The notes beneath the pieces are model-generated. The model was given only the letters and a program-made list of their open reading frames with translations. It had not been told where the DNA came from and ran no database searches. A program made the position numbers and the translations under genes. This document shows positions 22,641 to 31,088 of a stretch of DNA of 35,364 nt, in pieces. The stretch lies in NCBI RefSeq assembly GCF_000718005.1, contig NZ_JODV01000027.1; one strand, 5' to 3'. Each line of letters starts with the position of its first letter. Within the stretch, counting starts at the first letter, position 1. Origin of the DNA: Actinoalloteichus_B caeruleus (GTDB taxonomy: Bacteria; Actinomycetota; Actinomycetes; Mycobacteriales; Pseudonocardiaceae).

Positions 22641-24016
22641 ACCCGCCGACCACCCGCCCCGACCACCACACCCCCACCGGACCCGAGGACACCGCCACCG
22701 TCTTCCTCGGTGAGATCCTGCACTTCCTCGACGACCCCGGCGACGAGGAGGCGCCCGGCAGCGCGGAACACCACCCCGAGGGCGCCCTGGTCGTCACCCC
22801 CGACGGGCACGTCGACTGGGTCGGCCCGGCCACGGCGCTGCCCTCACGCCACCGCCACGCCCCCCACGTCGACCACCGGGGCGGCCTGATCCTGCCCGGC
22901 TTCGTCGACCCCCACGTCCACTCCAGCCAGATCGACGCCATCGCCGGCCCCGGCCAGGACTTCCAGGACTGGCTCACCACCACCGTGTACCCGAGGGAAC
23001 GCGAGTTCGACGACCGCGACCACGCCCGGCGGGCAGCGGACTTCCTCCTCGACACCCTGCTGGCCGCCGGCACCACCACCGCCGGGGTCTTCCCGACCGC
23101 CCACCCCGCCTCCGTCGACGGCTTCCTCTCCGCCGCGCTCGACCGCGACCTCCGCATGATCAGCGGCAAGGTCCTCATGGACCGCGCACCCCACGCCCCC
23201 GACGGACTCCGCGACCCCGACCTCGCCACCGCCGAACACCAGACCCGGGACCTCCTCGAACGCTGGCACCGGCGAGGACGCCTGGGCTACGCGCTGTCCC
23301 CCCGCTTCGCCCCGACCTCGACCGAGGCGCTGCTCACGATGGTCGCCCGCCTCCACCGGGAGATTCCCGACCTGTGGATCCAAAGCCACGCCGCCGAGAA
23401 CCAGGAGGAGGTGGCGCTGGTGAACCACCTGTTCGGCACCGATTCCCCTGTCGCGCTGTTCGACGCCCACGGACTGCTCGGCCCCCGCAGCATCCTCGGC
23501 CACTGCGTCCACATCGACCCGACCGACCGGCGGCGGCTCGCCCGCACCGGCACCGCCGTGGCGCACTGCCCCACCTCCAACCTCTTCCTGGGCAGCGGCC
23601 TGTTCGACCTGTCCTCGGCGCTGGCCGCCGGCATCCCGGTGGGCATCGGCACCGACGTCGGCGCCGGCACCAGCTACTCACCGCTGGTCACCCTCAACGC
23701 GGCCCACGCCGTCGCCGCCCTGCGCGGCCACCCGCTGTCCGCCCTCCGCGCCTTCTACCTGGCGACCCTCGGCGGCGCGCGGGCACTGCGCCTGGACGGG
23801 GCCATCGGAAACCTCCACCCCGGGCGGGAAGCCGACTTCGTCGTCCTGGACTGGGCGGCGACCCCGGTGCTGCGACGCCGAACCCGGCGGGCGACGACCC
23901 TGACCGAGCGGCTCCTCGCCCTCATGACCCTGGGCGACGACCGCGCCGTCACCGCCACCTACGTGCTGGGCCGCCCCCACCACCCGCGGACCACGGGCCC
24001 CGGCCACCCCCGGTGA
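22637..24016 (+). CDS. guaD: Guanine deaminase
   Basis: A 459-residue amidohydrolase converting guanine to xanthine and ammonia in purine salvage or catabolism. Metal-binding LPGFVDPHVHSSQ has His93 and His95. Further signatures are QSHAAENQEEV, GHCVHIDP, CPTSNLFLGSGLFDL (nearly diagnostic for guanine deaminases) and GIGTDVGAGTSYS with the metal-binding aspartate. The start ATG at 22637 gives the family length; the open frame continues upstream but is low-complexity proline-rich. The next gene, polX, begins 62 bases after the stop, or overlaps by GTGA if its alternative start is used. No xanthine-pathway genes adjoin it. Confidence 0.93.
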   Translation: MNPPTTRPDHHTPTGPEDTATVFLGEILHFLDDPGDEEAPGSAEHHPEGALVVTPDGHVDWVGPATALPSRHRHAPHVDHRGGLILPGFVDPHVHSSQIDAIAGPGQDFQDWLTTTVYPREREFDDRDHARRAADFLLDTLLAAGTTTAGVFPTAHPASVDGFLSAALDRDLRMISGKVLMDRAPHAPDGLRDPDLATAEHQTRDLLERWHRRGRLGYALSPRFAPTSTEALLTMVARLHREIPDLWIQSHAAENQEEVALVNHLFGTDSPVALFDAHGLLGPRSILGHCVHIDPTDRRRLARTGTAVAHCPTSNLFLGSGLFDLSSALAAGIPVGIGTDVGAGTSYSPLVTLNAAHAVAALRGHPLSALRAFYLATLGGARALRLDGAIGNLHPGREADFVVLDWAATPVLRRRTRRATTLTERLLALMTLGDDRAVTATYVLGRPHHPRTTGPGHPR

Positions 24017-24066
24017 CCAGTCACGCCCGGGAAACCGCCGCGCCCGCGCCGCCCGGCCCGCCGACG

Positions 24067-24072
24067 TACCGT
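24067..24072 (+). promoter_or_regulatory. Possible leaderless -10 box of polX
   Basis: TACCGT ends seven bases before the ATG at 24079, and no ribosome-binding site lies between. This spacing fits a leaderless transcript. Readthrough from guaD is equally possible. Confidence 0.3.
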
Positions 24073-24078
24073 CGAAGC

Positions 24079-25809
24079 ATGCCCCGCTCCAACGAGGCCG
24101 TGGCGGACATGCTCACCGAGTTCGCGGAACTCCTGGCGATCTCGGGGGCCGACCCGTTCAAGATCCGGGCCTACGAACGCGCCGCCCGATCGGTGCGGGG
24201 GCACACCGCCGACCTCACCGGCCTCGACCGACGCGGCCTGCGCGCCATCCCCGGCGTCGGCGACCAACTCGCCACCAAGATCAAGCAGTACCTCGACACG
24301 GGCACCGTCACCGAACTCGACACGCTCCGCGCCGAGGTACCCGCGGGCCTGCGGGCCCTCCTGGCCGTCCCCGGGCTCGGCCCGCGCCGCGCCCACCAGG
24401 TCTTCCAGGAACGGGGCATCACCTCCACCGCCGCACTGCGCGACGCCCTCCGGCACGGACACCTGCGCGACCTGCGGGGGTGGGGGCCGCGCACCGAGGA
24501 GAACCTCACCGCCGCCCTCCGCGAGACCCAGCGAGCCGGGCACCGCATCCCCCTCGCCCTCGCCCTGGATCTCGCCGACCAGGCACTCGGCCAGCTCACC
24601 GCCCTGCCCGGAGCGCAGCGGGCCGAGGTCGCCGGCTCCGTCCGCCGCCGACGCGACACCGTCGGCGACCTCGACCTGCTGGTCGCCACCACCGACCCCG
24701 ACGCCGTCATGCGCGCGGTCACCACCCTGCCCGCCGTCGACCGCGTCCTGGGCAGCGGAGGCACCAAGACCTCCGTGCGCACCCGAGACGGCATCCAGAT
24801 CGACGTCCGCGCCGTCCCACCCCGAGCCTGGGGAGCCGCACTGCTGTACTTCACCGGATCCCAGGCCCACAACATCCGCATCCGCGAGATCGCCGTGCAC
24901 GCCGGCCTGACCCTGTCCGAGTACGGCCTGCTCCGGGCCCGCACCCGACGCCCGGTCCGAGCCGACAGCGAGGAGGAGCTCTACGCACGGCTCGGCCTCG
25001 ACTGGATACCGCCACCCCTGCGCGAGGACACCGGGGAGATCCAGGCCGCCCAACGGCACCAACTACCCCGCCTGCTGCGACGCCGCGACCTGCGCGGTGA
25101 CCTCCACACCCACACCGACCTCACCGACGGCGTCGCCTCCCTGGAGGAGATGGTGCGCGCCGCCCGGGCCGCCGGCCACGAGTACTGCGCCATCACCGAC
25201 CACGCCCCCCTGCTGCGCATGCAGCGCATGACCACGGAGAAGGCACTCGAGCAGCGCCGGCGGATCCGCCGGCTCGACCGCGACGCCGGCATCCACCTGC
25301 TCCACGGCACCGAACTGAACATCCAACCCGACGGCGGCCTGGACTGGGACGACGACATCCTGCGCAGTTTCGACATCCGCGTGGCCTCGGTGCACTCCCA
25401 CTTCCGGCAGAGCAGGCACGACACCACCGCCCGACTGCTGGCCGCCGTCCGGCACCCACTGGTGAACGTGCTCGGCCACCCCACCACCCGGCTGATCGGA
25501 CACCGCCCGGCACTCGACGCCGACTGGGACGCCGTCTTCGCCGAAGCGGCCCGCCACGACACCGCCCTGGAGATCAACTCCTTCCCCGACCGCATGGACC
25601 TCGACGGCGACCTCGCACGCCGGGCCCGGGACTTCGGCGTCCGCTTCTCCGTCGCCAGCGACGCCCACGCCGCGACCCACCTCGACCAGGTGCGGCTGGG
25701 CGTGGGCACCGCGCAACGCGGCTGGGTCGGCCCCGACGAGGTCATCAACACCTACCCCTGGCAGCGGCTGCGCCAGTTCCTCACCCCCCACCCGCGCCGC
25801 GCCCCCTGA
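24079..25809 (+). CDS. polX: PolX family DNA polymerase/PHP 3'-5' exonuclease
   Basis: A 576-residue repair polymerase, the usual length for bacterial PolX. The N-terminal 8-kDa-like helix-hairpin-helix region includes AIPGVGDQLATKIKQYL (56-72) and AVPGLGPRRAHQVF. The palm has GSVRRRRDTVGDLDLLVAT with Asp197 and Asp199, and the third carboxylate Asp242 in IQIDVRAV. The C-terminal PHP exonuclease domain shows GDLHTHTDLTDG (His343, His345), AITDHAP, GTELNIQPDG, VHSHF, LGHPTTR and VASDAHA, all metal-binding positions intact. Start ATG 24079 matches the family's MPRSNEAVA opening. GTG 24013, overlapping the guaD stop, is an in-frame alternative. Confidence 0.95.
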   Translation: MPRSNEAVADMLTEFAELLAISGADPFKIRAYERAARSVRGHTADLTGLDRRGLRAIPGVGDQLATKIKQYLDTGTVTELDTLRAEVPAGLRALLAVPGLGPRRAHQVFQERGITSTAALRDALRHGHLRDLRGWGPRTEENLTAALRETQRAGHRIPLALALDLADQALGQLTALPGAQRAEVAGSVRRRRDTVGDLDLLVATTDPDAVMRAVTTLPAVDRVLGSGGTKTSVRTRDGIQIDVRAVPPRAWGAALLYFTGSQAHNIRIREIAVHAGLTLSEYGLLRARTRRPVRADSEEELYARLGLDWIPPPLREDTGEIQAAQRHQLPRLLRRRDLRGDLHTHTDLTDGVASLEEMVRAARAAGHEYCAITDHAPLLRMQRMTTEKALEQRRRIRRLDRDAGIHLLHGTELNIQPDGGLDWDDDILRSFDIRVASVHSHFRQSRHDTTARLLAAVRHPLVNVLGHPTTRLIGHRPALDADWDAVFAEAARHDTALEINSFPDRMDLDGDLARRARDFGVRFSVASDAHAATHLDQVRLGVGTAQRGWVGPDEVINTYPWQRLRQFLTPHPRRAP

Positions 25810-25960
25810 CGACCACCCGACCCCACCGGGCCGGGACCTTCCGCACTGCCCCCGACACCCCACCCCCGCCTACCGTGGACCACGACACCGGACAATCCGC
25901 CCCGCCCCCGTGCGGCCCTCACAGGCGGGCGGTTCCCCGACCACCCGTGAGGAGGCAGCG

Positions 25961-27283
25961 ATGCCCTTCACCGACCGAACCGACGCCGGCCAGCGCCTGG
26001 CGCACCGCCTGACGCCCCTCGCCGACCAGGACGTGGTGGTCCTGGGACTGCCCCGGGGCGGGGTACCGGTGGCCCACCAGGTCGCCGCCCACCTCCACCG
26101 GCCCCTGGACGTCGTCGTCGTCCGCAAACTGGGAGTACCCGGTCAACCCGAACTGGGCATGGGCGCCGTCGGAGAGGACGGCGTCCGCGTGATCAACGAC
26201 CACATCCGCCGGCGCGCGGGCGTGGACGCCACCCACCTCGCCGAGGTCGAACGCCGGGAACGCGCCCAGGTCGACAGCCGCGCCGCCCGGTTCCGCGGCG
26301 ACCGCCCCCGCACCCCCCTCACCGGTCGCACCGCCATCCTCGTCGACGACGGCATCGCGACCGGTTCCACCGCCCGCGCCGCCGCCCAGGTCGTCCGAGC
26401 CCACGGCGCCCGACGGGTCATCCTCGCCGTCCCCGTCGCCCCACCCGAGGCCGTGGACGCCCTCCGGGACGAGGTCGACGACCTCATCTGCCTGGAAACC
26501 CCCTCGATGTTCCTGGCCGTCGGCCAGGCCTACGCGCACTTCGCCCAGACCAGCGACGCCGAAGTCGTGGACCTGCTCTCCCGCGACCACACCGGGCCGT
26601 CCTCCGTGCCCGGCCCCCCGCCGAGCAGCACCACCGCCGACCAGGACGTCACCGTGCCCGCCGGAACCGTCACCCTCCCCGGGCACCTCCACCTGCCCGC
26701 CCAACCCCTGGGCCTGGTGATCTTCGCCCACGGCAGCGGCAGCAGCCGCCGCAGCCCCCGAAACCAGCGGGTCGCCGACGCCCTCACCGCCGGGCACCTG
26801 GGCACCCTCCTGTTCGACCTGCTCACCGCCGAGGAAGAACGGGACCGGGCGCGGGTCTTCGACATCCCCCTACTCGCCAGCCGCCTCCGCGCCGCCACCA
26901 CCTGGGCGCGGGAGCACCCCCGGGCCGCCGGCCTGCCCATCGGCTACTTCGGGGCCAGCACCGGTGCCGCCGCCGCGTTGTGGGCCGCGTCCGACCGGGA
27001 CGCCGACATCGCCGCCGTCGTCTCCCGAGGCGGCCGCCCCGACCTCGCCGGCCCCCACCTCCCCGCCGTCCGGGCACCGACCCTGCTCATCGTCGGCGGA
27101 GCCGACGAGATCGTCCTCGAACTCAACCGGCAGGCCCACACCCGACTCGGAGGCCCCGCCGACCTGGCCGTGGTGCCCGCCGCCACCCACCTGTTCGAGG
27201 AACCCGGCGCGCTCGACCAGGTCGCCGACCTCGCCACCCGCTGGTTCACCACCCACCTGGCCGCCCTCACCCACCCCGCCTGA
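25961..27283 (+). CDS. Phosphoribosyltransferase-dienelactone hydrolase fusion
   Basis: A 440-residue protein with two enzymatic domains. Residues ~1-210 are a type I phosphoribosyltransferase-like domain: LGLPRGGVPVAHQVA (28-42), RKLGVPGQPELGMGAVGEDG and the PRPP loop ILVDDGIATGST (126-137). A Pro/Ser/Thr linker (~211-228) leads to an alpha/beta hydrolase of dienelactone-hydrolase type (~229-440). This has the oxyanion region FAHGSGSSRRSPRN, nucleophile Ser333 in YFGASTGAAAA, Asp382 in GGADEIV and His410 in AATHLFEE, a complete triad. ATG 25961 has a strong GAGGAGG ribosome-binding site. It lies 29 bases before capA and probably shares its transcript. Biological role unknown. Confidence 0.9.
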   Translation: MPFTDRTDAGQRLAHRLTPLADQDVVVLGLPRGGVPVAHQVAAHLHRPLDVVVVRKLGVPGQPELGMGAVGEDGVRVINDHIRRRAGVDATHLAEVERRERAQVDSRAARFRGDRPRTPLTGRTAILVDDGIATGSTARAAAQVVRAHGARRVILAVPVAPPEAVDALRDEVDDLICLETPSMFLAVGQAYAHFAQTSDAEVVDLLSRDHTGPSSVPGPPPSSTTADQDVTVPAGTVTLPGHLHLPAQPLGLVIFAHGSGSSRRSPRNQRVADALTAGHLGTLLFDLLTAEEERDRARVFDIPLLASRLRAATTWAREHPRAAGLPIGYFGASTGAAAALWAASDRDADIAAVVSRGGRPDLAGPHLPAVRAPTLLIVGGADEIVLELNRQAHTRLGGPADLAVVPAATHLFEEPGALDQVADLATRWFTTHLAALTHPA

Positions 27284-27312
27284 GACCCCACCCACCGCCG
27301 GCGGCCTCCCCG

Positions 27313-28470
27313 ATGACCCCCGCCCACCACCCCCACCCCGGACACGACCGGGACAGCGCCGCGCGCCGCGCCCCACCGGTCACCCTGTTCCTGGCCGGCG
27401 ACGTCATGACCGGACGCGGCGTCGACCAGCTGCTCCCCGGCGCCGGCGCCCCCGAGATCCGCGAGGACTGGCTCCGCGACGCCCGCGACTACCTGCGGCT
27501 GGCCGAGGCCGCGCACGGCCCCCTGCCCGCCCCCGCCCCCCACGACTGGCCCTGGGGCGACCTGCTCGCCCGGCTCACCGAACTCCGGCCCGCCGCCCGG
27601 CTGATCAACCTCGAAACCAGCGTCACCAGGGCCGACACGTTCGACCCCGCCAAGGCCCTGCACTACCGGATGTCCCCGGACAACCTCCCCGTGCTGACCG
27701 CGCTGGCCCCCGACGTGTGCACGCTGGCCAACAACCACGTCCTCGACCTCGGCCACCCCGGACTGCTCGACACCCTGCGCGCCCTCACCGACGCCGGCCT
27801 GCCCACCGTCGGGGCGGGCACCGACGCCGACCACGCAGCCCGCCCCCACCCGATCCCCCTGCCCGGCGGGAACTCGCTGGCCGTGCTGGGCTGCGCGACC
27901 CCGGACAGCGGCGTCCCCGCCACCTGGGCCGCCAACCCGGCACGACCCGGCGTGCACCTGATCCCCGACCTCTCACCCACCGCCGCCCACACCCTCGCCG
28001 CCCGCCTCGCCCCCGCCCGCCGCGCCGGCGCGACCACCGCCGTCTCGGTGCACTGGGGCGGCAACTGGGGGTACACCGTGCCCCCGGCGCAGGTGGACTT
28101 CGCCCACCACCTCATCGACGGGGGAGTGGACCTCGTCCACGGCCACTCCTCCCACCACCCGCGCGCCTGGGAGGTCTACCGAGGGCACCTCGTCCTCTAC
28201 GGCTGCGGTGACCTCATCAACGACTACGAAGGCATCACCGGGCACGACCCCTACCGCCCCGACCTGCGCGCCGCCTACCTACCCGACCTCGACCCCGACA
28301 GCGGACGCCTGATCCGCCTCCGCGTCGCCGTGCTCAGATCCGAACGACTGCGGCTGCGCCTCGCCTCCCACGCGGACCGCGACCACGTGCGACGCGCCCT
28401 CGACGACACCGGCCCCCCGGGCCGGGAACGGCTGGTCCACGACGGCGGGCTCCTCTCCGGCCCCGCCTGA
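27313..28470 (+). CDS. CapA family (PGA capsule-type) metallophosphatase-like protein
   Basis: A 385-residue CapA/PgsA-fold protein with calcineurin-like motifs: LFLAGDVMTGRGVD (Asp30), INLETSVTR, CTLANNHVLDLGHPG, SVHWGGNWGY, LVHGHSSHHPRAWEVYRG and LYGCGDLINDYEG. The founding members take part in poly-gamma-glutamate capsule synthesis as membrane proteins, but this one has no signal peptide or membrane segment and no capBC genes nearby. It is more likely a cytoplasmic phosphoesterase of unknown substrate. The start at ATG 27313 has no strong ribosome-binding site and is 29 bases from the preceding gene. Confidence 0.88.
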   Translation: MTPAHHPHPGHDRDSAARRAPPVTLFLAGDVMTGRGVDQLLPGAGAPEIREDWLRDARDYLRLAEAAHGPLPAPAPHDWPWGDLLARLTELRPAARLINLETSVTRADTFDPAKALHYRMSPDNLPVLTALAPDVCTLANNHVLDLGHPGLLDTLRALTDAGLPTVGAGTDADHAARPHPIPLPGGNSLAVLGCATPDSGVPATWAANPARPGVHLIPDLSPTAAHTLAARLAPARRAGATTAVSVHWGGNWGYTVPPAQVDFAHHLIDGGVDLVHGHSSHHPRAWEVYRGHLVLYGCGDLINDYEGITGHDPYRPDLRAAYLPDLDPDSGRLIRLRVAVLRSERLRLRLASHADRDHVRRALDDTGPPGRERLVHDGGLLSGPA

Positions 28471-28472
28471 CA

Positions 28473-28504
28473 ACGGCAACCCACGTTGCCGTCCCTGCCA
28501 TAAT
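28473..28504 (+). promoter_or_regulatory. Operator-like palindrome and -10 box, leaderless promoter
   Basis: ACGGCAAC-CCAC-GTTGCCGT (28473-28492) is a perfect 8-base inverted repeat with a 4-base centre. It is followed by CATAAT (28499-28504), a 5/6 match to the -10 box. The regulator ATG begins 7 bases later with no ribosome-binding site, so the transcript is probably leaderless. The palindrome covers the -35 position, suggesting autorepression by the XRE-cupin product. It could alternatively act as the capA terminator, being 3 bases after that stop. Confidence 0.6.
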
Positions 28505-28510
28505 CGGGTC

Positions 28511-29137
28511 ATGAGCGGACCCGGGGACCCCGACAGCGACCCGACCTCACCCCCCGACGAACTGGAGACGGTCCTCGCCGAGGTGGGACCCCGGCTGCGG
28601 AGGGTGCGCCAACAACGCGGCGCGACGCTGTCCTCCCTGTCAGCCGCCACCGGCATCTCGGTGAGCACCCTGTCCCGCCTGGAGTCGGGACGGCGACGAC
28701 CCAGCCTGGAACTCCTGCTCCCCATCGCCCGCGCCCACCAGGTACCCATCGACGAACTGGTGGGCAGCCCACCGGTCGGCGACCCCCGCATCCGGACCCG
28801 ACCCCGCCAGATCCGGGGGATGACCGTCATCCCGCTGACCCGCCAACCCGGCGGACTCCAGGCCTACAAGTTCGTCATCCCCGAGACGCAGACCGAACCC
28901 GACCCCAAAACCCACGAGGGCTACGAATGGTGCTACGTCCTCAGCGGCCGGCTGCGCCTGGTGCTGGCCGAACACGACGTCGTCCTGCGCGCCGGTGAGG
29001 CCGCCGAGTTCGACACCCGACTGCCCCACTGGTTCGGCAGCACCGGCTCGGGGCCCGTCGAACTGCTGAGCCTGTTCGGCCGCCAAGGCGAGCGGGTCCA
29101 CGTCCGTGCCCGCCCCCGCGCCACCGACCCCGACTGA
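28511..29137 (+). CDS. XRE-family regulator with C-terminal cupin domain
   Basis: A 208-residue transcription factor. The N-terminal helix-turn-helix (about 25-82) reads LRRVRQQRGATLSSLSAATG then ISVSTLSRLESGRRRPSLEL. The C-terminal cupin (about 110-198) has HEGYEWCYVLSGRLRLVL, LRAGEAAEFDTRLPHWFG and ends in LLSLFGRQGERVHVR. Such proteins sense a small ligand through the cupin barrel and usually control a neighbouring gene, here possibly their own promoter. The HEG...E and PH residues could bind metal. The ATG at 28511 coincides with the predicted transcription start. Confidence 0.92.
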   Translation: MSGPGDPDSDPTSPPDELETVLAEVGPRLRRVRQQRGATLSSLSAATGISVSTLSRLESGRRRPSLELLLPIARAHQVPIDELVGSPPVGDPRIRTRPRQIRGMTVIPLTRQPGGLQAYKFVIPETQTEPDPKTHEGYEWCYVLSGRLRLVLAEHDVVLRAGEAAEFDTRLPHWFGSTGSGPVELLSLFGRQGERVHVRARPRATDPD

Positions 29138-29166
29138 CGCCGGCCACGCCACCGGACCCAGCCCCC

Positions 29167-30075
29167 TCAGGCCTCCCGCCACCCGACGTGCACGGTGGCC
29201 GCGGACAGCAGGAACAGGTCCGGCCGCCGCGCCACCCCCTCCGGATCCTCGGGATCCAACAACCGGTCCAACGCCCCCCGGTCCGGCGCGCCCAGCGCCC
29301 CGCCCGCCATCTCCCTCGCCCGGCCCAGCCGGTCCACCACGTACTCGCGGACCTCCGGGGGCGCCGGAGCGGGCACGTCCAACAGGAACGACCGACTCCG
29401 GGTACCCACCAGCCCGGCCCCGGCCAGCTCCGCCGGCCAGTCGGTCACCGGACCCGGACCGCCCGGCTCGTGATGGCCCGCCAGCGCCTCGGCCACGGCC
29501 TCCGACACCAGGGCGTCCAACCGCGAGGGGAACCCGGCCGACCCCGGCCCGGACCTCGCGGGCAGGAACCGCATCGGCAGCCCTCCCTCGACGACCGCGA
29601 GCAACCCCCCGGGCTGCAGACGCCCCGCCAGCGACCGCACCGCGCGCGGCTGGTCAGCCACGTGGTGCAGGACGCGACTCGCCCAGATCACGTCCGCCAC
29701 CGGAAGACGGTCCAGGTCCGTGTTCAGATCGGCGTGGTGGACGTCGAGCCGCTCCGACAGCCCCGCCCGCCGCGCCCGCGCCTCGGCGTGGCGCAGGAGA
29801 GCCGGCGCACCGTCCACGGCGGTCACCCTGGCGGTGGGGAAGGTCAACGCCAGGGTCTCGGTGTGCACTCCCGGCCCTGACCCGACGTCGAGGACCCACT
29901 CCACCAGGTTGGGGCCCACGAGCTCGGCGATCCACCGGGTGGCGGCGGTGACCCACGGGACGGCCAGCTCCGCCTCACGTTCGAGCTCTCGGGAACGCTG
30001 CTCCCAGTCCTGCGGGCCCGGCGTCGAGGTGCCGTCGCACTCGGGCGTGGGCCGGGACGGGTGGTGGTGGCTCAT
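29167..30075 (-). CDS. Class I SAM-dependent methyltransferase
   Basis: A 302-residue methyltransferase. SAM motif I is WVLDVGSGPGVHTETLA (about residues 64-80), the acidic residue after strand 2 is in VTAVDGAPALL, and motif IV-like VIWASRVLHHVADQPRAV follows, then LQPGGLLAVVEGG. The C-terminal half includes a helical cap (FPSRLDALVSEAVAEALAGH) and ends VHVGWREA. It resembles small-molecule methyltransferases of the UbiE/Methyltransf_25 type; the acceptor is unknown. ATG 30075 is favoured, with GCAGGA upstream; ATG 30084 is three codons earlier. It is convergent with the XRE-cupin gene, 29 bases apart. Confidence 0.85.
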   Translation of the reverse strand: MSHHHPSRPTPECDGTSTPGPQDWEQRSRELEREAELAVPWVTAATRWIAELVGPNLVEWVLDVGSGPGVHTETLALTFPTARVTAVDGAPALLRHAEARARRAGLSERLDVHHADLNTDLDRLPVADVIWASRVLHHVADQPRAVRSLAGRLQPGGLLAVVEGGLPMRFLPARSGPGSAGFPSRLDALVSEAVAEALAGHHEPGGPGPVTDWPAELAGAGLVGTRSRSFLLDVPAPAPPEVREYVVDRLGRAREMAGGALGAPDRGALDRLLDPEDPEGVARRPDLFLLSAATVHVGWREA

Positions 30076-30084
30076 GAGGCACAT

Positions 30085-30528
30085 CCTGCCGGTCCCACAC
30101 CCGCCACGACGCCCGACGGTGACTTTCGTCCGTTCCTCCGCCCCACCGTGCGACACCGAGCCCCCGCCCACCCCCCGAGAGGGAGGGGCCCACCTCACGG
30201 GGCGCGTGGGGCGGGAACCAGCCGGGGCCCCCGGACCCCGACGGGAACGGGCCCCCCGCCCGGGCGGGGGAGCGGCCGCCCCATCCGCACCCCTGACTCC
30301 GGCCACCACCCGGACAGCCGAGGACCACCGGGCCCACGGGACCACCCCGCACCCCTGGCGGGCGGAGCACGAACCGGGGGGTGCGGAGGACCGGCAGGCC
30401 AGCCCACCCGCCCTCCTCGCCGAAAACCCCGGAAGGTTCCCGACGACGGCCAACAGCGGCCCCAACAGCCTCGAGAAGAACGAGCACCCAGGTCCTCCAC
30501 GCCACCCGACGCACCGACGGGTCCCCTG
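30085..30528. other. Gene-free interval upstream of the methyltransferase
   Basis: About 440 bases without a supported gene. The frames present are Pro/Arg-rich and motif-free. It includes the 18-base perfect palindrome at 30253-30270 and should contain the methyltransferase promoter, of which no clear boxes were found. Confidence 0.5.
30253..30270. terminator. 18-base perfect GC palindrome
   Basis: CCCCCGCCCGGGCGGGGG, self-complementary over its full length with no loop bases. It could act as a terminator or a site for a dimeric DNA-binding protein. It lies downstream (minus strand) of the unrecognised coding-like segment. Confidence 0.35.
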
Positions 30529-31040
30529 CTACCGGGTCCCGGTCACCCCGGCGCCCGACCGGATGCACAAATCACCGCGCGACACCGACCACGCCACCGG
30601 CACCGGCACCCGAAGACCACCCAGCGCCGCCACCTCACGGGAAGCCCCCAACGCCCACCGCCAGGCCGGCCTCCCGGCCCCGGGCAGCGGCCAGGACCGA
30701 AACAACCGGAAGACCTCGGCGCCCTCGTCCGCCCACACCACGCGCGGCGCGCCACGCAACACCAGGTGCGGAGCAGGGACGCCCACCCGCCGCACGGCCA
30801 GCTCCGAGGACGAGGCGACCTGGGCGCGCACCCCGCACCACCGGTGCGCGACCTCAGCAGCACCCACCTCGGCGGAAGGATCCACGAACCGCCGCCGCGA
30901 CCGCCAGGCACGGACCTGACCCCCAGCGGAACCACGACACCCTCCCGGCGCCACGCCCGCCGAGTCCAGCGCACCCCCAGCGACACCCACGCCGGACACT
31001 CCACCAAAACCTGGACGTTCCCGTCGCCGACGAGCGGTAA
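30529..31040 (-). pseudogene. Unrecognised coding-like segment, possibly frameshifted
   Basis: On the minus strand, 30529 to about 30900 reads as a protein-like stretch (VDPSAEVGAAEVAHRWCGVR, VPAPHLVLRGAPRVVWADEG, AEVFRLFRSWPLPGAG). Almost all third codon positions between 30661 and 30840 are G or C, as in real genes of this genome. Upstream, the signal moves to another frame (NVQVLVECPAWVSLGVRWTR, about 30905-31025), as expected after a frameshift. No start codon with a ribosome-binding site and no family was recognised. Either a decayed gene or chance composition. Confidence 0.3.
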
Positions 31041-31071
31041 CGTCGCCCACCGTCTCCTGACACACGGGAGC

Positions 31072-31080
31072 GAGGAGGAA
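31072..31080 (+). promoter_or_regulatory. Strong ribosome-binding site of the OsmC gene
   Basis: GAGGAGGAA ends 8 bases before the ATG at 31089 and fixes this start. No reliable -35/-10 pair was identified further upstream. Confidence 0.7.
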
Positions 31081-31088
31081 CACGAACG

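Noticed and set aside
27313..28470. Poly-gamma-glutamate capsule locus
   Set aside because: Only the CapA-like gene is present; capB, capC and a membrane segment are missing.
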